This document shows positions 42,860-50,220 of a stretch of 64,000 bases of DNA, piece after piece. The stretch spans positions 100,732-164,731 of the forward strand of contig NZ_JAAZUI010000006.1 of the NCBI RefSeq assembly GCF_012524075.1, read 5' to 3'. Below the pieces are notes generated by a model that worked only from the letters and a program-made list of their open reading frames with translations, did no database searches and had not been told where the DNA came from. Every line of letters begins with the position of its first letter. The first letter of the stretch is position 1. The position numbers and the translations under genes are program-made. Source of the DNA: Lutibacter sp. B1 (GTDB lineage Bacteria; Bacteroidota; Bacteroidia; Flavobacteriales; Flavobacteriaceae).

Positions 42860-43897
42860 ATGCGATTTATAGATTATACAACAATTATCCAATTAGCTTG
42901 GAGTAAATTCAATCCGCACAAGCATATTTCTACTATTGAAGACATCAGTGCCAAAGTATCTACCAATCATGTGTTTAAAGTTACTTTTAAAAATGGTGGT
43001 TTTATTATTGCAAAACTTTCTTATTTTGGCAGACACGAGTATTTTGTTGAAGATCACAAAATAATCAATGTACTAGCTAACAATCTGTTATATCCTTTCG
43101 ATCAATTTTTAGCACGCTCACTTACAAAAGACAAAGAAATTTATACATATCGCTACCAGCGTTCCGGTGTTGATGTATGGGTAATTTTTTACAACCCAAT
43201 ACGCATTGATAAAAAGGTTCCTAAAATTTTAAATGAAAATCAAATCCAAAAGTTTGGAGAACAAATGGCGTTTTTTCATTTGGCCTGCCAAGATATTTTA
43301 GATGAAGTTCCTAAATCTTCCAAAACAATGGCTTCCGATATTTTAGAATTTAAAGAAATATTAAATACGGAAGAAGGAAAAATTACGTATGGAAGTTATA
43401 CTGATGTTATTATAAAACAATGCGATTTATTTTTAGAAAACAGCAAACAATTAGGGTATGATAATTTTGAAAAACTACCTGTTTTTATAGATTGGAACAT
43501 TGGTAATTTTTCAATTGATGAAAATTTTAATTTTTATTCTCGTTGGGATTATGATTGGTTTAGAATGTGTCCACGCTCAATGGATTTCTATTTTTGGGCT
43601 CGTGTAGTTAGGGCCGAAGGTGATAAAACAGTGTTCAGCTACCTGATTGATCCATATATGGAAGATAGATTTTTTATTTTTCTGAAAGCCTATCATGCTG
43701 TTTTCCCGCTTACCGAAGCTGAAATTTTGTTTATCAAAGAAAGCTATCGCTTTTTTATTATTAACTACGTAGTAAAATTAGGTAATTATTTCTTTTTAAG
43801 TCATTTTGCTAAAAAACTTATTGCTGAAGCCTTTACCATTTATTTTCCAAATATTGATACTTTTAAACCTGATAAATTACTAAAATTAGTACATTAA
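42860..43897 (+). CDS. APH-fold kinase-like protein
   Basis: A protein of 345 residues with the aminoglycoside-phosphotransferase/choline-kinase fold. The ATP lysine is probably Lys52 in IIAKLSYFGRHEYFVEDHK, with Glu60 nearby. The catalytic loop is FIDWNIGNFSID: Asp211 and Asn216 are kept, but the usual first histidine of HGDLHPGN is lost. The metal-binding DFG-like aspartate is Asp230 or Asp232 in RWDYDWFRM. It is sandwiched between the GS-like ligase and a HAD phosphatase gene. The fold and positions suggest phosphorylation of a small alcohol or amine. The substrate is unknown. Confidence 0.72.
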   Translation: MRFIDYTTIIQLAWSKFNPHKHISTIEDISAKVSTNHVFKVTFKNGGFIIAKLSYFGRHEYFVEDHKIINVLANNLLYPFDQFLARSLTKDKEIYTYRYQRSGVDVWVIFYNPIRIDKKVPKILNENQIQKFGEQMAFFHLACQDILDEVPKSSKTMASDILEFKEILNTEEGKITYGSYTDVIIKQCDLFLENSKQLGYDNFEKLPVFIDWNIGNFSIDENFNFYSRWDYDWFRMCPRSMDFYFWARVVRAEGDKTVFSYLIDPYMEDRFFIFLKAYHAVFPLTEAEILFIKESYRFFIINYVVKLGNYFFLSHFAKKLIAEAFTIYFPNIDTFKPDKLLKLVH

Positions 43898-43901
43898 ATT
43901 T

Positions 43902-44756
43902 ATGAGACAAATAGATTCCTTTATTGAAATTGCCAAAAATTATAAAGCTATTTTTTTTGATTCGTTCGGAGTTTTTAAAAATTACGATGGCGTAATACCC
44001 GGAGCAGAAAAAACGTTAAATAAATTAAGAAATGAAGGAATTGATTACATTATTTTAACTAATGACGCTTCTAAAAGTCCGGAAATGTTGGCTAAAGATT
44101 ATTTGAAACTTGGGTACACAAACGTACCTGCCGATAAATTTGTTTCTTCGGGAATGTTAGCTAAAGATTTTATAAAGAATAAATTAACCAGTGGAAAAAT
44201 TGCATATTTAGGCACCGAGCAATCTGCAAGTTATATTACTAATCATAAAATGAGTGCTATACCAGTTGAAGAATTAAACTTTAACAATGAAGCACTAAAC
44301 AGTATTAAAGCCTTGGTTTTTTTAGATGATGAAGGATTTCATTGGAAACGTTCCATAAACAATACTGTTAACCTGTTACGTGTTAGAAACATACCCGTAA
44401 TTGTAGCAAATACCGATTTAATTTATCCTGTAAACGAAAATGATATAGCTGTAGCTTCCGGAGCAATTGCCGATTTGGTAGAAAAAATTGTAGGCAAGCA
44501 TTTTATACATTTTGGTAAGCCCGACGTACAAATATTTAACTATGCTTACGAACACATAAACCCAAACCGATTGTACGATAAAAAAGATATATTAATGGTT
44601 GGAGATACCTTAACTACCGATATTATTGGCGCTAATAAATTTGGTATTGATACAGCTTTAGTATTAACAGGAAATACCATACCTGATCAAGCAGAATTTA
44701 TGATCAAAACTTTAGGTATAATACCCGATTATATCTGCGAATCAATTTCCAGTTAA
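43902..44756 (+). CDS. HAD-IIA family hydrolase, NagD/TIGR01459-like
   Basis: A 284-residue HAD-superfamily protein. Motif I is IFFDSFGVF: the nucleophile Asp20 is kept, but the usual second aspartate of DxD is Phe22, as seen in the TIGR01459 subgroup (DxWGV). Motif II is LTNDAS (about 51), the C2-type cap lies in the middle, and motif IV is MVGDTLTTDIIGANKFG (about 227-243). It is the third gene of the GS-like/APH/HAD operon. In NagD-like enzymes the substrate is a nucleotide or sugar phosphate. Here a pathway intermediate made by the two upstream enzymes is inferred. Confidence 0.85.
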   Translation: MRQIDSFIEIAKNYKAIFFDSFGVFKNYDGVIPGAEKTLNKLRNEGIDYIILTNDASKSPEMLAKDYLKLGYTNVPADKFVSSGMLAKDFIKNKLTSGKIAYLGTEQSASYITNHKMSAIPVEELNFNNEALNSIKALVFLDDEGFHWKRSINNTVNLLRVRNIPVIVANTDLIYPVNENDIAVASGAIADLVEKIVGKHFIHFGKPDVQIFNYAYEHINPNRLYDKKDILMVGDTLTTDIIGANKFGIDTALVLTGNTIPDQAEFMIKTLGIIPDYICESISS

Positions 44757-44766
44757 AGAGAATTAT

Positions 44767-46464
44767 TTACTTTCTATTTTGTTCTAAATATCCTAAAACA
44801 TATACAGCTGGAGCGTTCCAGTTTAAACAAACTTCGTTTGAAGCATAACTTGGTTGCACATCCATGTATGATTTTGCAGGAAAATCTGACTCATAGGTAA
44901 CTTCGGCACTATCTTGCCTATCTTTATTTGGTCCACCGGCAATAAAACCCGGAATTGGATTTTCTATACCATCGGAATGGCTTGGACGATGGTGAGGGAA
45001 TAGCACTTTTTTAGAACCAAAACCTGTTAAAAAACAATATCCTGTAGCATTTTTACCAAAAATATAATCGGTAATTTGTTCTGCTCCTTCAATATACTTT
45101 TCTTCTCCGGTTAACCTGTGTGCTATACATAAAATCATAGCCTGATTTAAAACATCACTGTTTGAACCCCATTCAAACAAATTCAACCCAATTTTATAAG
45201 GATTTTTTGAAATTTTCTCCAAAATATCATCTGCCAATTTTAAATGGTCATTTGTTAATTCATTAGCAAAATCTTCCGCTAATACGTCTTTATTTTCTAA
45301 CAATGAATGAAATCCCATATTTCTTACAAAAAACTTCCAACTGTTTGTAAGTTGATGAATATAAGGCTCTTTATTTTCTTGTAAATAGGTTAAATACTTT
45401 TCATTTTTTGAAGAGATATACAATTCTGCTGCCGCCCAATAAAAATCATCTGAAAATTCAGCATCACCATACTCTCCTGTTTTAACATCATCGGGATTCG
45501 CAAACGGAACATTGTTATTTTTCACAGCCCAATCCCAAGCTTTCTCTGAAACATCCAAAGCTTTTTGAGACCAAACCGAATCTATATTTTTATATAATCG
45601 TGAAGCTTGTGCTAAAACAGCTGCAAAATTTAAAGTTGCAGCAGTACCTTTTCCAATAATATATCTGTCTAAATTATAATCTTCCGGCGAAATAAAACCG
45701 CTAAAGTTTTTACCTGTAAGTTTATGGTAAACACCACCATCAGTATCTTGCATGGTTAACATCCAATCCAATTCATATTTTAACTCATCCCATAAATCAC
45801 TAATACCGTTTCCACTTTCAGGAATATTTAAAGCGCTATCTTGCACAACTGTTGGAAATTGTTCCAACAAATTAAGCATTTGACCTGTAGAAAGTGCAGC
45901 ATTTACAATATATTTTCCATAATCTCCTGCATCATACCAACCTCCAGGAGAGTTTAAAGTTCCTTCATTTTTTCCTGATGAAGGATGAAATAAACATGTA
46001 TCGTCAAGGTGACCGACATTTCTTTTATAAATACCTCCGTATTGTTCTTCAATAGGCATTGAAGCTCTTTGAAAATAGAAACTTTTTATAGAAGCCTTGA
46101 ACGCTTCATTATAAATCTCTTGTTTTATTTCAAACGGATACGATTTCTCTTTTTTATCTACTACTATAACATAAGTACCAACTTTGTTGAAACTACTAAA
46201 ATCTCCTAAAAAAACATGTTCTCCCGATTGTTCCCAAATACCATTATCTTGAAATTTACCTTCAAAAACAACTTCTCCTTGTTCATCTAATACTTCAAAA
46301 GAAGTAGGAATTGAATCTACCACAACAAATTGTTTTATTGAATTTGGGTAAAATCCTATTTGATTGATTCGAATTGATTCACTAACAGGAATTTTCTTTT
46401 TTTCTGATGTACATGAAACAATTATTAACAATGAAAGAATGCTAAAAAGAATACCTTTTTTCAT
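44767..46464 (-). CDS. Glycoside hydrolase family 9 lipoprotein
   Basis: Secreted glycanase (endoglucanase or exo-acting beta-glycosidase) of 565 residues. The lipoprotein signal is KKGILFSILSLLIIVSC with Cys18. An Ig-like CelD_N domain (about 28-115, from RINQIGFYPNSIKQF) precedes the (alpha/alpha)6 barrel. Catalytic signatures are GGWYDAGDYGKYIVNAA (Asp178 and Asp181), the histidine in HHRPSHSDG (about 494), and the general acid region YASNEVCLNWNAPAVY (about 541-556). It is anchored in the periplasm or on the surface. It is not part of a sus-type locus. It converges on the HAD gene with a 10-base gap. Confidence 0.92.
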   Translation of the reverse strand: MKKGILFSILSLLIIVSCTSEKKKIPVSESIRINQIGFYPNSIKQFVVVDSIPTSFEVLDEQGEVVFEGKFQDNGIWEQSGEHVFLGDFSSFNKVGTYVIVVDKKEKSYPFEIKQEIYNEAFKASIKSFYFQRASMPIEEQYGGIYKRNVGHLDDTCLFHPSSGKNEGTLNSPGGWYDAGDYGKYIVNAALSTGQMLNLLEQFPTVVQDSALNIPESGNGISDLWDELKYELDWMLTMQDTDGGVYHKLTGKNFSGFISPEDYNLDRYIIGKGTAATLNFAAVLAQASRLYKNIDSVWSQKALDVSEKAWDWAVKNNNVPFANPDDVKTGEYGDAEFSDDFYWAAAELYISSKNEKYLTYLQENKEPYIHQLTNSWKFFVRNMGFHSLLENKDVLAEDFANELTNDHLKLADDILEKISKNPYKIGLNLFEWGSNSDVLNQAMILCIAHRLTGEEKYIEGAEQITDYIFGKNATGYCFLTGFGSKKVLFPHHRPSHSDGIENPIPGFIAGGPNKDRQDSAEVTYESDFPAKSYMDVQPSYASNEVCLNWNAPAVYVLGYLEQNRK

Positions 46465-46639
46465 AATATTGGCTTTTAAAGTTGCTGTAATTCAAATTTA
46501 ACTAACTATTTCAAACTGTTTTAATACTATTTTGTCATAAACACATCAGAAATAAAAACACAACACAAATCATTAATCTTTACCACTACAAAAATCTCTT
46601 AAAATTTAGTACTTTGCACCTCTTAAATTTTTTGTATAA

Positions 46640-49054
46640 ATGAAAGTATGTATTGCCGAAAAACCAAGTGTTGCACGTGAAATTGCAGCTGTTTTAGGAG
46701 CAAATACCAAAAGAGACGGGTATTTTGAAGGAAACGGTTATGCAGTTACATACACATTTGGTCATTTATGTACTTTATTTGAACCTAACGATTACAAACC
46801 GCATTGGAAAAGTTGGGATTTAAACAATTTACCAATGCTTCCTGAAAAATTTAAAACCAAAGTTGTTTCTAATTCAGGAATAAAAAAGCAATTTAATATT
46901 GTTAAAAGTTTATTTGATAAAGCCGACGTTATTATAAATTGTGGTGATGCCGGACAAGAAGGAGAATTAATTCAGCGTTGGGTAATTGACCAAGCAAATT
47001 ATAATGGAGAAGTTCAACGTTTATGGATTTCATCCTTAACTACCGAAGCTATTAAAGAAGGATTTGAAAACTTAAAACCTTCTAAAAATTACGATAATTT
47101 ATACTATGCCGGATTTTCAAGAGCTATTGGCGATTGGTTGTTGGGAATGAATGCCACTAGATTATATACTGTAAAACACGGCGGTTACAAACAAGTACTT
47201 TCCATTGGTCGCGTTCAAACACCAACCTTAGCAATGGTTGTAAATCGGTTTAAAGAAATTGAAAATTTTAAACCACAACCTTATTGGGAGTTACAAACAA
47301 TGTATAGAGACACCTTGTTCAATTGTGAAGAAGGAAGATTTTTAAAAAAAGAAGAAGGAGAAATATTTGCCAATAAAGTTAAAGAAAGTGATTTTGAAAT
47401 TGTTTCAATCACTAAAAAGAAAGGAACTGAATACGCTCCAAAATTATTCGATTTAACTGGTTTGCAGGTATATTGCAATAATAAATTTGGTTTTTCTGCC
47501 GATGAAACGTTGAAGATTGTTCAAAAATTATACGAACAAAAAGTGGTAACTTACCCAAGAGTTGACACTACTTTTTTACCCAATGATATTTATCCAAAAG
47601 TACCGGGAATTTTAAAAAACTTAACAAATTATAGTGTTTTAATTCAACCTTTATTGGTTAAAAAAATTAAAAAATCTCCAAAAGTTTTTAATGATAAAAA
47701 AGTAACAGATCACCACGCAATTATACCAACCGGAGTTCAAATAAATTTGCAATACAATCAGCAACAGGTGTATGATATTATCACCAAACGTTTTATTGCT
47801 GTTTTTTATGATGATTGTTCTGTTTCAAATACCACAGTAATTGGAAAAGCGGATGATGTATCTTTTAAAACTACAGGAAAAGAAATTTTAAAAAAAGGGT
47901 GGCGGGTTGTTTTTGACACTTCGACTCCGCTCACCACAAGTACTTCGACTCAGCTCAGTGCAGGCTCAAATTCTAAAGAAAAAAAAGAAATAGGAATACT
48001 ACCGACTTTTATAAAAGGTGAAAAAGGACCGCATGAACCTTCATTTATAGAAAAAGAAACAAAACCTCCTAAACATTTCTCTGAAGCTACGCTTTTAAGA
48101 GCAATGGAAACTGCCGGAAAGCAAGTTGATGATGAAGAAATGCGTGAGTTAATGAAAGAAAACGGGATTGGACGTCCATCAACTCGTGCTAACATTATTG
48201 AAACATTGTTTAAACGCAAATACTTAATTAGAAACAAAAAACAGATTTTACCAACACACACTGGTATCCAATTAATTGATACTATTCAAAATGAATTGTT
48301 AAAATCTGCCGAGTTAACAGGTTTATGGGAAAAACAACTGAAGGAAATTGAAAAAGGAACCTTTAATGCCGCAAATTTCATCCATAATATGAAAAAAATG
48401 GTAGAAAATTTGGTGTATGAAGTTAGATCTGAAACTAAAAGAGCTAATATTTCTTCCGCAATAAAATCTCCAAAAACTCTTTCTTCTTCAGAAAAAACAA
48501 AAAAAATAACAGGAATTACTTCAAAAAAATGCCCAAAATGTAAACAAGGAATCATATTAAAAGGTGATGCTGCTTATGGGTGTAGTAACTATAAAAATGG
48601 CTGTGATTTTAGGCTACCTTTCCGTTTTCTTGATAAAAAAATATCTGATAATCAATACACTAGACTACTTCAAAAAGGCTGTACCGTAAATTTAAAAGGT
48701 TTTAAAACAGAAACAGGTAAAGCTGAAGGTTTAATTCGTTTTGATGAAAATTTCAACTTAAAATTGGAAGAGAACACTTCGACTCCGCTCAGTGCAGGAA
48801 CTTCGACTCCGCTCAGTGCAGGAACTTCGACTCCGCTCAGTAACCAAACAGAAATGACAAATAAAGTTCCTGATAAAATTTTATGTCCTAAATGTGGTAA
48901 AGGAACCATTTTAAAAGGAAAAACCGCTTATGGATGTAGCGAATATAAAAATGGTTGCGATTTTATTTTCAGCTTTAACGATATCAGAAAAAAAGCAGCA
49001 GGACAAACACTTACAAAAGAACTAGTTTACGCAATTTTAAATGGAACAGCATAG
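46640..49054 (+). CDS. topB: DNA topoisomerase III
   Basis: Type IA topoisomerase of 804 residues. The Toprim domain has EKPSVAREIAA (7-17) and NCGDAGQEGELIQRW (about 102-116), and the catalytic tyrosine is Tyr305 in VTYPRVDTTF. Near the C-terminus two zinc-ribbon units are present (CPKCKQGIILKGDAAYGCSN and CPKCGKGTILKGKTAYGCSE). Two GC-rich repeat-derived inserts add Thr/Ser/Pro/Leu peptides at residues 427-442 and 713-734, in linkers outside the core. The reading frame is kept throughout. The 3' end overlaps the pseudouridine synthase gene by 14 bases. Confidence 0.95.
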   Translation: MKVCIAEKPSVAREIAAVLGANTKRDGYFEGNGYAVTYTFGHLCTLFEPNDYKPHWKSWDLNNLPMLPEKFKTKVVSNSGIKKQFNIVKSLFDKADVIINCGDAGQEGELIQRWVIDQANYNGEVQRLWISSLTTEAIKEGFENLKPSKNYDNLYYAGFSRAIGDWLLGMNATRLYTVKHGGYKQVLSIGRVQTPTLAMVVNRFKEIENFKPQPYWELQTMYRDTLFNCEEGRFLKKEEGEIFANKVKESDFEIVSITKKKGTEYAPKLFDLTGLQVYCNNKFGFSADETLKIVQKLYEQKVVTYPRVDTTFLPNDIYPKVPGILKNLTNYSVLIQPLLVKKIKKSPKVFNDKKVTDHHAIIPTGVQINLQYNQQQVYDIITKRFIAVFYDDCSVSNTTVIGKADDVSFKTTGKEILKKGWRVVFDTSTPLTTSTSTQLSAGSNSKEKKEIGILPTFIKGEKGPHEPSFIEKETKPPKHFSEATLLRAMETAGKQVDDEEMRELMKENGIGRPSTRANIIETLFKRKYLIRNKKQILPTHTGIQLIDTIQNELLKSAELTGLWEKQLKEIEKGTFNAANFIHNMKKMVENLVYEVRSETKRANISSAIKSPKTLSSSEKTKKITGITSKKCPKCKQGIILKGDAAYGCSNYKNGCDFRLPFRFLDKKISDNQYTRLLQKGCTVNLKGFKTETGKAEGLIRFDENFNLKLEENTSTPLSAGTSTPLSAGTSTPLSNQTEMTNKVPDKILCPKCGKGTILKGKTAYGCSEYKNGCDFIFSFNDIRKKAAGQTLTKELVYAILNGTA
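47917..47967 (+). repeat. In-frame repeat insert 1 in topB
   Basis: Two units of the CTTCGACTC-type repeat (at 47919 and 47943) are embedded in the topB reading frame. They encode TSTPLT and TSTQLSAG. They lie in the linker before the conserved GILPTFIKGEKGPHEPS segment. The base composition (CCG, CTC and TCG codons) contrasts with the AT-rich gene. Confidence 0.85.
48776..48840 (+). repeat. In-frame repeat insert 2 in topB, 24-base tandem units
   Basis: Three tandem copies of a 24-base unit start at 48776, 48800 and 48824 (the last is cut at 17 bases). Because 24 is a multiple of 3, each encodes TSTPLSAG. They lie between the two zinc ribbons. Confidence 0.9.
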
Positions 49055-49631
49055 CAACCAACATCAACATTTTCTTATTTTTAAACCTTATGGCTATTTA
49101 AGTCAATTCGCTAATAATGATATAAGTAAACACAAGAAAAAATTGCTTGGTGAACTTTATCCTTTTCCTGAAAATATAATGGCAATTGGCAGGTTAGATG
49201 AAAAATCGGAAGGTTTATTATTACTAACTACTGATGGGAAAACAAGTGAATTTATTAGAAGCAGTAAAGTTGAAAAAGAATATTTTGCACAAGTAGACGG
49301 TGACATTACTCCAAAAGCCATTGAACAACTAAAAAATGGTGTAAAAATTGGATTTGGAGGAACAACATATATAACCAAACCTTGCAAAGCTTTTAAATTA
49401 AATCATATCCCTAAATTTCCCGAAAGAGGTAAAAAAATTAGAGATGAACGTCATGGCCCTACCAGTTGGGTTTCTATTACTTTACGTGAAGGAAAATTTA
49501 GACAAGTACGCAAAATGACTGCAGCAGCAGGTTTTCCAACTTTACGATTGATACGAGTCAGAATTGGCACAAACCACTTGAACAATATGAAAGTAGGTGA
49601 AGTCCTAAAAACAAACAATTTTATTGATTAA
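49041..49631 (+). CDS. 23S rRNA pseudouridine synthase, RluE-like
   Basis: RsuA/RluB/E/F-family pseudouridine synthase of 196 residues without the S4 domain, as in RluE. IMAIGRLDEKSEGLLLLTTD (about 47-66) carries the catalytic aspartate in GRLDEKSEG. REGKFRQVRKMTAAAGFPTL (about 154-173) is the other family signature. It overlaps the topB end by 14 bases, so translation is likely coupled. The exact target uridine cannot be assigned. Confidence 0.88.
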   Translation: MEQHSNQHQHFLIFKPYGYLSQFANNDISKHKKKLLGELYPFPENIMAIGRLDEKSEGLLLLTTDGKTSEFIRSSKVEKEYFAQVDGDITPKAIEQLKNGVKIGFGGTTYITKPCKAFKLNHIPKFPERGKKIRDERHGPTSWVSITLREGKFRQVRKMTAAAGFPTLRLIRVRIGTNHLNNMKVGEVLKTNNFID

Positions 49632-49755
49632 ATTTACTTTCTAAGCCTATCCAATTATCGTTAATATTCTGTTAATTAGAAATATCATAAAATAACATTT
49701 AAAAAAAAATAACTAAATTGTTGGCTAATATAACTACTAACTAACAACTTATATT

Positions 49756-50220
49756 ATGATTACACTTAACGTTAATGGAGAAAAACAAACAATTGATGTT
49801 GCTCCTGAAATGCCTTTACTTTGGGCAATACGTGATATTGTAGGGCTTACCGGAACCAAATATGGATGTGGAATTGGGCTTTGCGGTTCGTGTAAAGTTT
49901 TAATGGATGGTTCTCCTGTGCAATCGTGTATGATTCCTGTTTCAGCTGCAGAAGGGAAATCAATAATTACTATTGAAGGTGAATCTGAAAATTTACAACT
50001 ACTGCAACAATCTTGGGTCGAATTAAATGTTGCTCAATGCGGTTTTTGTCAACCCGGACAATTAATTGCTGCTGCAGCTTTGCTTGATAAAAATGAAAAT
50101 CCGACAGAAGAAGAAATTAACGAAGCTATGATTGGCAATATTTGTCGATGTGGAACTTACCAACGCATAAAAAAAGCGATATACCATACAGTTGAACTTA
50201 AAAACAAAAGCGTATCATGA
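49756..50220 (+). CDS. iorA: Isoquinoline 1-oxidoreductase alpha subunit, 2Fe-2S
   Basis: Small iron-sulfur subunit of a molybdenum hydroxylase, 154 residues. The plant-type ferredoxin cluster ligands are CGIGLCGSCKV (about 38-48) with a later cysteine (QSCMIP), and the second, alpha-helical cluster uses CGFCQPGQL (about 95) and GNICRCGTYQRI (about 129-140). It passes electrons from the Mo subunit. No signal peptide is visible, although the partner IorB carries a Tat signal. The stop overlaps the iorB start by four bases. Confidence 0.92.
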   Translation: MITLNVNGEKQTIDVAPEMPLLWAIRDIVGLTGTKYGCGIGLCGSCKVLMDGSPVQSCMIPVSAAEGKSIITIEGESENLQLLQQSWVELNVAQCGFCQPGQLIAAAALLDKNENPTEEEINEAMIGNICRCGTYQRIKKAIYHTVELKNKSVS

